Assembly: GCA_022376465.1 (NCBI GenBank)
Contig: JACDTU010000038.1
Span: forward strand, 18,132 to 82,131
Source of the DNA: Cubamyces lactineus
Taxonomy: Eukaryota > Basidiomycota > Agaricomycetes > Polyporales > Polyporaceae
Direction: 5' to 3'
DNA: 64,000 nucleotides
Within the stretch, counting starts at the first letter, position 1; each line of letters begins with the position of its first letter. Positions 47,667 through 57,339 of this stretch are shown here, one piece after another. Both the position numbers and the translations under genes were made by a program. Below the pieces are notes generated by a model. That model was given only the letters and a program-made list of their open reading frames with translations, searched no databases and was not told where the DNA came from.

Positions 47667-48767
47667 TGTCTGCAATGACCAGCACGCAGCAGCAAAGTGT
47701 TGAGATTGAGCTATTGAATAGAAACGAGGTTGTATGTGCCGAGATGCAGACCAGGAGGAGGAGGAGGAGGAAGAGGAGGAAGAGGAGGAAGAGCAAGTCA
47801 GCCGCAACCTCAGCCTCGGAGATCCACTCGTGATCTGTGACAATGCACGACCACGTGACTGTGATTGTCGCGTCTCTCAGCTCTCAGACCTTCCAAGGTC
47901 CCTTCGAGTCTGCGATGCTATAGTCGCACTACACGCCCAAACGAGGCGCATACCTGGGGGATATCAGCGGCCTGCAGATATCGGGGCTGGGAATCCGCGA
48001 GATCGGCCTGATATCTGCGCAAGCTATATCGGACCGACCTTGCACACATCTACCAGGGCGATATTGACGCCCCAAGGTTGGCCCGATGTTGGCAGCCAGA
48101 TGCCCTGCCAATATCAGCCAAGTGCTGGGCTGTTCTCTGCAAGATTCGCATGCGCACGTCACTACAGGTTTGATACACTGGCCCATTTGTCATATAGAAT
48201 TCATATCGTATTAATGGAATTACATTCTACTGTCGCACACAAAATATCAGAAGAGCGTGTAGTGCACAGAATGGTAGGATTGTATGCTACATATGAGAAT
48301 ACATGTAATGTATATGATCAACGCATCACACCGCAAATGGTTCCGCCCTGTTCCGCCGCATGGCATATGAGAAGAGGGAAGATAGTCGGACGTACGAGTA
48401 GCTTTCACATTGGTGCCTACTAACAGCATCGTATGATGTATCTAGGTCAGTCATATCGGCTGCAAGTGTCGAAGACTACACTAACACACCAAGAAAGCTC
48501 TGAAATATGCCACACCCTCGACCTGGTGGGATCCCAAATGATGGGATAGCCAGTTGTGTGGCGGCAGAGAGGAGGCAGCATGGGCTAGGGGAGATTGGGA
48601 GAAACAGTTGGAAGGGAGAGGAGAGGTACGAGTTGGAAGTGAGAGGGGGACGTCGACGTGGTGGTTGAAGGAGAGCTCCTGCAGACGTGGACGTGGCATG
48701 GCAGGCATGGCGTGTAAGCGGCGTGCAAAGCGCCTGAACCATTGATCACAAGGGAATGCAGGACTTG
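47667..48767. other. Intergenic with GGA microsatellite
   Basis: 5' region of the minus-strand Ser/Pro-rich gene with a (GGA)n/(GAA) microsatellite at 47754-47792. The rest, including GATATC-rich sequence near 47960-48120, shows no gene. Confidence 0.4.
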
Positions 48768-49160
48768 TGTTGGAGTGAATGCGCGCGCACGCGCGCAACG
48801 GACAAGCCGTGCGCGAGACCATGGCGCTGTGGCGGAGGGCGCGTGGGCATCGAGGCCCATGCGCGAACGGTTTGTTCTTCTTGTTTCGGTCTCGTACGTC
48901 CTTATTCGGTCCCCCTATACGTTCGCGGAGGTCCGTCCGGTATCATCCCTTTTGTTTACGATAAGTCTTGTCCCAGTACGTACTTATACGCGTCGAATCG
49001 CGTTCCGTCACCTCAGTCCTGCGAATAGCGACTGAGGTGAGCTTGAATACCTACTTACTTCGATTACCTTGCTGACTAGTACCGTTAGATTATCGCTCTA
49101 TAGGTGCTTAACATTTGTACTATATAGTCCTGCGAATAGCGACTGAGATTATCGCTCTAT
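48768..49160 (+). mobile_element. Putative 5' LTR of a copia-type retrotransposon
   Basis: Begins TGTTGGAGTGAAT, a common copia LTR start, and ends just before a tRNA-iMet-type primer-binding site. It contains direct repeats: CCTGCGAATAGCGACTGAG near 49018 and 49131, and TTATCGCTCTATAGGT at about 49090 and 49150. The exact ends are not proven, since no second LTR is present. Confidence 0.45.
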
Positions 49161-49161
49161 A

Positions 49162-49175
49162 GGTTATGAGCCCTG
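49162..49175 (+). other. Primer-binding site resembling initiator-tRNA-Met anticodon region
   Basis: GGTTATGAGCCCTG is complementary to the CAGGGCTCATAACC anticodon-arm sequence of initiator tRNA-Met. Half-tRNA priming of this kind is known for copia-type elements. Confidence 0.5.
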
Positions 49176-49230
49176 CCTTCTAGGCGGATTCGAGAGCTGC
49201 AGAACAACAAGTTAGAACTTACCTCGCACG

Positions 49231-49296
49231 ATGTCGAACAACGTCAAGCTTGGAGACGACTCCGTACGCGTCCCGAGGCTCGAGCTCAGTGGCGCG
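49231..49296 (+). pseudogene. Copia-like gag start, cut off by telomeric repeats
   Basis: The ATG at 49231 opens MSNNVKLGDDSVRVPRLELS followed by GAG, then runs directly into GGGTTAGGG repeats. The VPRL segment after a short acidic leader is typical of the N-terminus of copia Gag in basidiomycetes. Nothing of the remaining gag-pol follows. Confidence 0.55.
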
Positions 49297-49310
49297 GGTT
49301 AGGGTTAGGG
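49296..49310 (+). repeat. Interstitial telomeric repeats
   Basis: GGGTTAGGGTTAGGG joining the broken copia gag to pLTR copy A1. Confidence 0.9.
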
Positions 49311-49800
49311 AGGGGGAGCCTGACGCGCGCGAGCGAAGCGAGCAGTGCGGCAGGCGACTGCACTAAGAAGGGAGTAGGCGAGTTGATGGGTCAACTTGGG
49401 CGTTGATTTCTCAACACCCCCCAAGTTTCGTCTACTTATAGACTCTTCAGGACCACTGTATAGTTCATACGACTAGGTTCAAGCCGCGATGGACCGGAAC
49501 TTCGGCCGTGATCATCGCGTTAAACGAATTTGATGAAACGCGATGCCGTCGCATCGAAGCAACGGCACCTGATGCCGAGCGCCGCCGAAGGCGGCGAATG
49601 GCATCAGCTGATGATGGCAACTAACTTACTTTGACAGCCGGCCCCCGTGGCCGGCCCGATGACTAAAAGTCATCACGTCAAGTAACTTAAACGCTCAACG
49701 ATCTAATCTAATCGCTAGGGCGCTTATACTAACACCGAAAAGGGAAATGATAACTACCAAGTGACATCACCATCACGTGACCGGGTTCCCCTTAGTACCC
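49304..49800 (-). mobile_element. Penelope-like element pLTR, copy A1, 5'-truncated
   Basis: About 500 bp matching the first two thirds of copies A2 and A3, with a few substitutions. The match stops at CCCTTAGTACCCGGG, where telomeric repeats take over (49801-49821). In the sense orientation of the reverse transcriptase (minus strand) the missing part is the 5' end, as expected from incomplete reverse transcription. Confidence 0.8.
49388..49456 (-). ncRNA. Predicted hammerhead ribozyme, copy A1
   Basis: On the minus strand: stem I strand GGUC, core CUGAAGA, stem II GUCUA(UAAG)UAGAC, core GAAA. Then stem III CUUGGG with CCCAAG, the cleavage triplet GUU and closing GACC. Predicted cut is between 49393 and 49392. 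Confidence 0.7.
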
Positions 49801-49821
49801 GGGTTAGGGTTAGGGTTAGGG
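49801..49821 (+). repeat. Interstitial telomeric repeats
   Basis: Three to four TTAGGG units between pLTR copies A1 and A2. Confidence 0.9.
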
Positions 49822-50534
49822 AGGGGAGCCTGACGCGCGCGAGCGAAGCGAGCAGTGCGGCAGGCGACTGCACAAAAGAAAAGGGTAGGCGAAGGGGTGG
49901 GTCAACTTGGGCGTTGATTTCTCAACACCCCCCAAGTTTCGTCTACTTATAGACTCTTCAGGACCACTGTATAGTTCATACGACTAGGTTCAAGCCGCGA
50001 TGGACCGGAACTTCGGCCGTGATCATCGCGTTAAACGAATTTGATGAAACGCGATGCCGTCGCATGGAAGCAACGGCACCTGATGCCAAGCGCCGCCGAA
50101 GGCGGCGGATGGCATCAGCTGATGATGGCAACTAACTTTCTTTGACAGCCGGCCCCCGTGGCCGGCCCGATGACTAAAAGTCATCACGTCAAGTAACTTA
50201 AACGCTCAACGATCTAATCTAATCGCTAGGGCGCTTATACTAACACCGAAAGGGGAAATGATAACTACCAAGTGACATCACCATCACGTGACCGGGTTCC
50301 CCTTAGTACCCGGGCCGACTTGCCCGAATAGGAAACCGCCCCCACCATGGGGACTACTTAAAGGACGACAAAGGCGCCCACCGGCGTCTATTTCAGACGC
50401 CGTAGCTAAGCGCGCAGCCCGCCGGTGGACGGACCGGGTGTTCGGTATACGCGCTTAAGTAGACCGGGCCGTAGGTAGCCGTGGTCACGTGGATGATGTC
50501 ACCCGGCGCCTAACTTACTTTACCTAAGCCGCCT
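49815..50534 (-). repeat. pLTR copy A2 (3' pLTR)
   Basis: About 720 bp starting GGTTAGGGAGGGGAGCC and ending ACCTAAGCCGCCTGTTAGGG. Several perfect short hairpins occur, such as CGCCGCCGAAGGCGGCG (about 50090) and GGCCGGCC-type arms (about 50150). Confidence 0.85.
49897..49967 (-). ncRNA. Predicted hammerhead ribozyme, copy A2
   Basis: Same fold as copy A1: CUGAAGA core, UCUA/UAGA stem II, GAAA, CUUGGG/CCCAAG stem III and GGUC/GACC stem I. Predicted cleavage between 49904 and 49903. Confidence 0.7.
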
Positions 50535-51117
50535 GTTAGGGTTCGGTTAGGGTTCGGGTTCGGTTAGGGTTCGGGTTCGGGTTAGAGTTAGGGTTAGCTG
50601 AGGATGATTCATCAGCGGGTCATCTGTTACCGATTAAGGTAACTCAACGTACGGTTAGGGTTTGGGTTAGATTGCCTTACACGACGTCGGTGAGAGACGC
50701 CGTACGTTGAATAACTCGTTTTTGTGCTTGAGCTAAAGAATTGGAGATAAACCGCAGTCCAGCTGCGGTGGGCTTATGTCATTAAGCCGCGTGAGCGTAG
50801 AGGTTAGCGCCGACCTGCGCCGGCCCTGGAGATGGTTCCAAGCCGCGTACGACTGCCCAAGATGGCTAGCCGCTTGGTTCGTTTCCACGGTCGTGTCATC
50901 ATGTGAGCACTCCCAAAACGGTCATAACCGGGTCAGTCGCATAAATCCGAATCCCGGACAGGCCGGAATCGAACACGCCATTAATCCCGGACGGTCTCCG
51001 GACTCACTCCGGTGTCGCCGGGCTACAGCGGGGATTTGCTTACAGGCGCTCTGGCCGAACGAATCGCCGACCAAACACCAACGTGCGCCGCACGCGACGA
51101 AACAACACAGTGTCCCC
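50535..51117. other. Degenerate telomeric repeats and 3' untranslated region of the PLE
   Basis: 50535-50605 and 50652-50672 carry TTAGGG variants (TTCGGG, TTTGGG, TTAGAG). The rest, to the reverse-transcriptase stop at 51118, is GC-rich with small inverted repeats (for example CGCAGTCCAGCTGCGG near 50752) and no coding frame. Confidence 0.65.
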
Positions 51118-54100
51118 CTAGCCGAACATTGGTTTATTCGGTGAAGGCGAACGCCGGTGAATGTTCTCGTCATGCTCAATGCGCATAGAAATGCGCGCAT
51201 CACCAGATATTTCGCGTCCGGCGGCGGCTGTGCCGGGCTGCTGGATTTCGCTTACGCGATCCGCAGCCTCGTTTTCGTCTACCTCCAGTAATACCAGTTT
51301 TTTCCAAAGATTTGTTAGGTCGAAAAGATTACGTGTACGTTTCCGTGACACGATCATTCGACGATCCAACAGACCCAGCTTACGAATATCTGGGATCAGC
51401 AGGGTGCCTCCGACGCCGTCGGGAACCTCCGTTAAAAGATCCCCTTCGACGTTATCAACAGCGCCCCACTGCCTTGACGGTCGTGGGAAGACCAGTTTCT
51501 CGTATGGAGATCCGCGGGCTTCCCCACGCTCGGCTTTTTCATACCAAGCGCGCCAGTAGTTGAATATGGTATCACCTAATTCTTTAGCGTGGAAATAGTT
51601 CCAAGCCGGGTTATAATGAGTTTTAAGCACAAGTACGCCCTCGTCATTCGCTGCGTCGTCGTTCTCACTCAGACGTTTTTCCCAGCGGACTTGAAGATTC
51701 TGCTTTACCCAATACGTAACCAGGTCACGAGGATAGCCGCGCTTAACATAAAGGGCTACCAAACCCTTTATGGCCTCCAAGTAGGTCGTAAATTTACTAC
51801 TAAGCACTGCTAACCTCGACATCTCGCCAATAAAAGTCCCGCGCTTAACGTCGCGTGGGTGGCCAGATATCCAAGGAATTCTTTCCATATGGTTACCGGG
51901 CTTGCGGTACGGTTGCCAATGTAGGTTCTGACCTTTATGGTCGTCTTCTAATTGGAACGTTGCGTCTAAAAAGACGGCCCGCGAAGATCCGGTTTCCCAT
52001 TTAATTTCACAGCCATCGAACTTTAATTTATTGTTCATGTATTGCGTCGCATCGGTACCGCTTGACGCGGCGACAATAGCGAAACAATCGTCGATGTATC
52101 GACCGTAAAAGGGAATTCTACGATCGGTCAAAACACCAGCATTGTTCTCGAAATGCCAACCGTAAAGGTTGGCGAGATCGGGAGACTCCGGGACGCCCAT
52201 AGCGAGGCCCCGTAATTGGAGATAATACTCGTTTTGATATTCTGTGACAAGCTGCGTCGAGGATACTCGAAGCGACCGGCTGAATACTTCCGCAAACACG
52301 CGTTGGTCACTTCCCCAGTAACCGCGTGAAGATTCAGCTGTTTCGTTGAACGTCATCCAATCAGGGAACGTATGTTCCAGCCACATTTGCTCCACTATAG
52401 CTAAACAGGGCTCAAGCGGAATGTTTGGATAAAACGCAACAACGTCACCGGTTACAATATAGTAACGTTGCCCGATTAACGGGGCCGGTAGCTGCAGCTT
52501 ACTTAATTTTAACACCAAGTCTTTAGTACCATGTATAATGGTTGGCGTCGCTTTGATAAGCGATTTAAGATTTTTGGAAACGAACTTACCACAAGGGCCT
52601 GTCAGCACGGAGTGACACGGCACAATCGGCCTGAATCCCGGTGGGTTCTTATGTATTTTGGGAATACCATAGAACATGGGAAACGTGTGTTTCGCGAGCG
52701 GTTCCTTAACCTTCGATCGAAGGAATTCTTCAACCTTGTAGGGCGAGAGCAGTAGTGAATCGTCCGACCGTTTCGCTATGGACTGCACCTCAAGTTGTTT
52801 CCGATCTAGAATGTGGACAGCTTCGGAGTACGTTAACCTCCGGTAATCAGACTTATTGTCTAAAAGCTTTCTAGTTTGTTTTATGATCCAGCTGCGCTCA
52901 GAGATAGCCAGCCCAAGGTTCTTATCAGTAAGAGTGACCACATACTGTCGCTCTTTCAAGAACGATTGAAGTTCGGCAACGTTGGGAGCGAGCGCTTTAT
53001 CTGGTATCCCACGCTTAACCTCACTGGGTATTTTGGCGATCGTTTCTTTTACGAAGCGCCGGCCCTCAGAGAGTCCGATTTCAATCCACTTTGGCATTTC
53101 GGGTGGAGGTTTCTTTTTATAAGACGCCTTCACCTCGTAATCAGGATCATAATACTTATCCCCGTTGCTATTTGCGAAACCATGCTTAATGCGGCGACGC
53201 AAGCGCGCTTCGAAATCATCGTACGCAGATTGTATAATTTTAGAAAAACTATACGAGGGGAACATATAACGAAGTCCGACTGATAAGTCATACATGAGAC
53301 GTTCAGGTACTACGACGCCAGGCGATAGGTGTACAACATTTCTGAATTGGGCGGCCTCGAGAATCTCGACGGGCGTTCGGAAAAGTACATAATCAATCGC
53401 ACTGGAACGTGTGAGGGTTAGTACGCCGTCGGGTATGGTAGAAGGAGCGCCGTGTACATACTTGTTCACGGTTACGCCTTGCCCTTTCCCTTTCCCACGA
53501 CGGCCGACTTCTTGCTCGGCGACGACGACGTCTTCTTCGGTTTGGAGGAGCCAGTCCCCTTCTTCGAAGACGCGCCCTTTTTCTTGGGCGTCTCGACGTT
53601 CTTCTTCGTCTTCCCAGATCCGGCGCTCTTGAGCGAGAGCTGAAGTTTCTTTTAGAAGGCGGCGTTTGACGCTAGGCAACGCGCTCACCTTCTTGATCTG
53701 GGCCTGCAAGTTTTTAACCTTGCCGGCGACGGCCTTGTCGACGAGTGCCTGCGTCGAAGGTCCGGCTTTCGCGGGGTCCTTGTCGACGGGCATGGCATCG
53801 TCGGCCGCCTTTGCGACGTCCTTTTTCTTCTCGATCTTGGCGTGCATAGCGTGCGCCTTGTTCTCGGCCATGTCGAGGACGCGGGTGGCGATCGGGAGGA
53901 GGTCGGTTAGGAGTTGGTGGAATTCCTCAACCACCGCTTTGTTAACGCCCCACGTAGTCACGCGTATGTCCGCACCCTGGGACGAATCGTCCGTGGGGTT
54001 TCCCGCAGCGTCGACGTAAGTCAACGTGGGGATCTTGGACTTCTCCTTCACCTCAGGCCATCGCTTGACAACGACGGACTTGAGGTTCTCGAAGAGGACC

Positions 54101-54594
54101 GCGGGGGATAACTGCCCATCGAGGTACGTCACCTCGTCGTTCTTGACGTTAAACGCCGAGAGGACGAGTGCCGACTCCGCCGCCTTGATAGACGTGGAGA
54201 TGGCGGACTGCGTATCCGCGAGTCCTGACGAACCATCACGATACTCCTTGCACGCTTGGAGTATCGGCACCGACAAGCGAAGGTGCGATGGGGCTGTGCC
54301 AGCGTTTTTATGCGCTTCCAGCTTGTTACGGCCGGACTTGGCATTCTCGCGTTTTTCAGCGAGGTCGTAGATCTTACGGATCTCGACGCCAAGGGCTTCA
54401 CGGTAGTTGGGCGGAATCTGATGAATCAGATCCGTCACCGTGATGCACTGCTCGAAGCCGAGTTGGCGAACGAGAGTGCTGGCTTCAGCGTCAGGCTGGA
54501 TGGCCTTCAGCTGAGCCGCGATTGCCGGAGCAGAAGCTCTGGCGATGGCGAATGCGAGGGGAGTCGAAGAGGAGGCGGTGGCGGATGCGGACAT
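51118..54594 (-). CDS. Penelope-like reverse transcriptase without GIY-YIG endonuclease
   Basis: One uninterrupted frame of 1158 residues, ATG at 54594 (MSASATASSSTPLAFAIARA). The first ~400 residues are helical and Lys/Glu-rich with a KKKDVAKAADDAMPVDKDPA stretch. The reverse-transcriptase core shows Penelope-family landmarks. They are FYGIPKIHKNPPGFRPIV (about residue 640), motif A VTGDVVAFYPNIPLE (about 717), motif B LAMGVPESPDLANLYGWHFE, motif C YGRYIDDCFAIV (about 830) and a following SSRAVFLDATFQL. The region after the thumb (GYPRDLVTYWVKQNLQVRW) ends without a GIY-YIG domain. Such enzymes are thought to prime on exposed telomeric 3' ends. The intact frame, lack of introns and identical flanking pLTRs suggest recent activity. 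It is separated from the 5' pLTR by only ~30 bp. Confidence 0.9.
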   Translation of the reverse strand: MSASATASSSTPLAFAIARASAPAIAAQLKAIQPDAEASTLVRQLGFEQCITVTDLIHQIPPNYREALGVEIRKIYDLAEKRENAKSGRNKLEAHKNAGTAPSHLRLSVPILQACKEYRDGSSGLADTQSAISTSIKAAESALVLSAFNVKNDEVTYLDGQLSPAVLFENLKSVVVKRWPEVKEKSKIPTLTYVDAAGNPTDDSSQGADIRVTTWGVNKAVVEEFHQLLTDLLPIATRVLDMAENKAHAMHAKIEKKKDVAKAADDAMPVDKDPAKAGPSTQALVDKAVAGKVKNLQAQIKKVSALPSVKRRLLKETSALAQERRIWEDEEERRDAQEKGRVFEEGDWLLQTEEDVVVAEQEVGRRGKGKGQGVTVNKYVHGAPSTIPDGVLTLTRSSAIDYVLFRTPVEILEAAQFRNVVHLSPGVVVPERLMYDLSVGLRYMFPSYSFSKIIQSAYDDFEARLRRRIKHGFANSNGDKYYDPDYEVKASYKKKPPPEMPKWIEIGLSEGRRFVKETIAKIPSEVKRGIPDKALAPNVAELQSFLKERQYVVTLTDKNLGLAISERSWIIKQTRKLLDNKSDYRRLTYSEAVHILDRKQLEVQSIAKRSDDSLLLSPYKVEEFLRSKVKEPLAKHTFPMFYGIPKIHKNPPGFRPIVPCHSVLTGPCGKFVSKNLKSLIKATPTIIHGTKDLVLKLSKLQLPAPLIGQRYYIVTGDVVAFYPNIPLEPCLAIVEQMWLEHTFPDWMTFNETAESSRGYWGSDQRVFAEVFSRSLRVSSTQLVTEYQNEYYLQLRGLAMGVPESPDLANLYGWHFENNAGVLTDRRIPFYGRYIDDCFAIVAASSGTDATQYMNNKLKFDGCEIKWETGSSRAVFLDATFQLEDDHKGQNLHWQPYRKPGNHMERIPWISGHPRDVKRGTFIGEMSRLAVLSSKFTTYLEAIKGLVALYVKRGYPRDLVTYWVKQNLQVRWEKRLSENDDAANDEGVLVLKTHYNPAWNYFHAKELGDTIFNYWRAWYEKAERGEARGSPYEKLVFPRPSRQWGAVDNVEGDLLTEVPDGVGGTLLIPDIRKLGLLDRRMIVSRKRTRNLFDLTNLWKKLVLLEVDENEAADRVSEIQQPGTAAAGREISGDARISMRIEHDENIHRRSPSPNKPMFG

Positions 54595-54623
54595 GGCGAC
54601 TATTGGGGAGTGGCAGTGCTTAC

Positions 54624-55350
54624 TGGGTTAGGGAGGGGAGCCTGACGCGCGCGAGCGAAGCGAGCAGTGCGGCAGGCGACTGCACAAAAGAAAAGGGTAG
54701 GCGAAGGGGTGGGTCAACTTGGGCGTTGATTTCTCAACACCCCCCAAGTTTCGTCTACTTATAGACTCTTCAGGACCACTGTATAGTTCATACGACTAGG
54801 TTCAAGCCGCGATGGACCGGAACTTCGGCCGTGATCATCGCGTTAAACGAATTTGATGAAACGCGATGCCGTCGCATGGAAGCAACGGCACCTGATGCCA
54901 AGCGCCGCCGAAGGCGGCGGATGGCATCAGCTGATGATGGCAACTAACTTTCTTTGACAGCCGGCCCCCGTGGCCGGCCCGATGACTAAAAGTCATCACG
55001 TCAAGTAACTTAAACGCTCAACGATCTAATCTAATCGCTAGGGCGCTTATACTAACACCGAAAGGGGAAATGATAACTACCAAGTGACATCACCATCACG
55101 TGACCGGGTTCCCCTTAGTACCCGGGCCGACTTGCCCGAATAGGAAACCGCCCCCACCATGGGGACTACTTAAAGGACGACAAAGGCGCCCACCGGCGTC
55201 TATTTCAGACGCCGTAGCTAAGCGCGCAGCCCGCCGGTGGACGGACCGGGTGTTCGGTATACGCGCTTAAGTAGACCGGGCCGTAGGTAGCCGTGGTCAC
55301 GTGGATGATGTCACCCGGCGCCTAACTTACTTTACCTAAGCCGCCTGTTA
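54624..55350 (-). repeat. pLTR copy A3 (5' pLTR)
   Basis: About 725 bp matching A2, directly upstream of the reverse-transcriptase start in sense orientation. It is bounded by GGGTTAGGGAGGGG and ...CCGCCTGTTAGGG. Confidence 0.85.
54709..54779 (-). ncRNA. Predicted hammerhead ribozyme, copy A3
   Basis: Same core and stems as copies A1 and A2. Predicted cleavage between 54716 and 54715. In this position it would process the 5' part of the element transcript. Confidence 0.7.
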
Positions 55351-55360
55351 GGGTTCGGTT

Positions 55361-55970
55361 AGGGAGGGGAGCCCGACGCGATCGAGCGTTAGCGAGATTT
55401 GCGGCGGGCGACGACGTTCGAGAGGGTGTGTCGAAAGACTTGGGCCAACTGGGGCTGGTGAAGAACACCAACCCGCCCAGTTTCGACCTTTTAGCCGGTC
55501 TCTTCAGGGCCTATACAGTTCTTTACGATTAAGTTCAAACCCTATCCCAGCGGCGTATCACCGCTTGCACAAGGGACAGGTTTACGAATTCAGCTGACGC
55601 GGCGGCGGCCGAAGGCCGCCGTCCTTACCTTCTGCCGATGGGGACGGCTGAAAGCGTAAGACTGATTTGACTCTAAACTTTAACTCGCGGAGCGCCTTAC
55701 CCCGGCGCTCCGGATGACACAATTAGTATGTGTCACTCGGACCGAGTAAACTAGCGCGCGATCTAATTAAAGACCGGCGCTTGCATACCCCTTAAAGGTT
55801 ACCTTTTATTCCAGATCACGTGACCATAAGACGCCCTTTAGGCGCTAAAGACTTCCCCGGATAGGATCCGGACCCACCATGGGGGTAGCTAGGCGCCCCT
55901 TTCGGGCGCTTCGCCGGAACACGTGCCCCGCCTGTTACCGGTCAGGGTGTTCGGTTCACGTGCCCAATCA
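55361..55970 (-). mobile_element. PLE pLTR of a second type, copy B1, 5'-truncated
   Basis: Shares the layout of type A (GTTAGGGAGGGGAGCC start, hammerhead, GC hairpins, a CACGTGACC box, a CCACCATGGGG box) but differs at a large fraction of positions. It matches B2 (63181-63860) until about 55970, where unrelated satellite sequence begins. It is joined to A3 by TTAGGG-type repeats at 55347-55365. Confidence 0.8.
55442..55512 (-). ncRNA. Predicted hammerhead ribozyme, copy B1
   Basis: Minus strand: stem I GGCC, CUGAAGA, stem II GACC(GGCUAAAA)GGUC, GAAA, stem III CUGGG with CCCAG, then UU and closing GGCC. All three stems differ in sequence from type A yet remain paired. Predicted cleavage between 55447 and 55446. 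Confidence 0.7.
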
Positions 55971-56640
55971 ATTTATAGGGAAAAAAAGAGGGGGGTAAGG
56001 GTTAGGCCTTCGGCTAAGGCCTTAGGGCTTTGTTCCCGGACCCCGAAAAGTGCCAATTTTGGCATGTCATGCGGGGTCTACCACGCGGGCTACCACCTTT
56101 GTGGTAGCCCGCGCCACTGCGGGGATTTATAGGGAAAAAAAGAGGGGGGTAAGGGTTAGGCCTTCGGCTAAGGCCTTAGGGCTTTGTTCCCGGACCCCGA
56201 AAAGTGCCAATTTTGGCATGTCATGCGGGGTCTACCACGCGGGCTAGCACAAAGGTGGTAGCCCGCGCCACTGCGGGGATGTGTGCCCAGTGTGCGCGGT
56301 CTAGCACAAAGGTGGTAGACCGCGCATGGCATGGCGCACTCGCGCGGTCTACCACCTTTGTGGTAGCCCGCGCCACTGCGGGAGATGTGTGCCCGGTGTG
56401 CGCGGTCTAGCACAAAGGTGGTAGACCGCGCATGGCATGGCGCACTCGCGCGGTCTACCACCTTTGTGGTAGCCCGCGCCACTGGGGGATGTGTGCCCGG
56501 TGCGCGGGCTAGCACAAAGGTGGTAGACCGCGCAAGATGTGGCCAACTCGCGCGGGCTACCACCTTTGTGGTAGCCCGCGCCACTGCGGGAGATGTGTGC
56601 CCGGTGTGCGCGGTCTAGCACAAAGGTGGTAGACCGCGGA
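55971..56640. repeat. Hairpin satellite array 1
   Basis: Two tandem 154-bp units (from 55971 and 56125), each starting ATTTATAGGGAAAAAAAGAG and holding further hairpins (AGGCCTTCGGCTAAGGCCTT). About three to four units of ~105 bp follow. Each of these has imperfect palindromes of the form GCGGTCTA-loop-TAGACCGC, with loops built from ACCACCTTTGTGGT and GCACAAAGGTGG in both orientations. Confidence 0.85.
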
Positions 56641-57339
56641 TGGTATGGCGATGCCTCTGCCCGATATGCTGCTGAACACAGGGACATATCTGGCACTGCT
56701 GGAACATCTCTCCCCTGGGTCAGTCTCCTATGACCCTCGCCCAGAGGATGTCCGCTTGTGCTGTCTCCCGCCTATGTGATAAACTGCACCATTGTGAATA
56801 TGTGTGCTCGATGTGCGCGGTCTACCACATGGAATGGGAGACCGCGCATGGCATGACGCACTCATGTGGGCTACCTATGTGGTAGATTGCGCAACAAAAA
56901 CACCCAGTCCTACCAGAATGTCAGTGCATTATAGAGTGCGAGACTGGCTGCAGCTCAGAGTCAAACATATACTCTCAGCAGTCCGGGACATAGAACAATG
57001 TATCAAAGTGCGATTGCGGTACATTATGTGTGCCCAGGATGTATATAGCACATTGTGCAACAGCCAGTAGCTCTGAATACGAGGAGGGAGTCCTTACGTC
57101 CATCTGCACAGCCTCACATGCTAAACCGAGCAATGCAGACTCCAAAAACGACTGGGCGTCACCTGCGCGGTGTGGATTATTGCCGCTATTGATATTGCAA
57201 TGAGGCGATCATGTGGAAGGACATTGTCGCTTAGTGCAGGCGAAGGGGCGGCGGAGGCGAAGGGGACGATGCCAGCATTTTTGCGGGGGTCTCTGCCCAT
57301 CGCTACACCGACGCACGCCTGCGCAAGAGTCCATTCCCC
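56641..57339. other. Degenerate satellite edge and intergenic sequence
   Basis: Contains one decayed hairpin unit (about 56815-56895, GCGGTCTACCACATGG...). Then AT-richer sequence without a gene up to the ATG at 57340. Confidence 0.45.

Larger units (their letters stand above)
49815..55350 (-). mobile_element. Terminal Penelope-like element (Athena/Coprina type), full length
   Basis: The element reads on the minus strand: 5' pLTR A3 (54624-55350), reverse transcriptase (54594-51118), an untranslated 3' region with degenerate telomeric repeats (50535-51117), and 3' pLTR A2 (49815-50534). A2 and A3 look identical over their length, unlike A1, which supports one recent element. Telomeric repeats abut both ends. 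No GIY-YIG endonuclease is present. Endonuclease-lacking Penelope-like elements at telomeres are known from rotifers (Athena) and basidiomycetes (Coprina). Confidence 0.85.

Noticed and set aside
50900..51010. tRNA-like B-box (GTTCGATTCC on the minus strand) near the PLE 3' region
   Set aside because: No matching A box, acceptor stem or cloverleaf could be drawn; probably chance.
56168..56696. Cys/Thr/Ala-rich frames through satellite array 1
   Set aside because: They are translations of tandem repeats on both strands, with no start context or domain.
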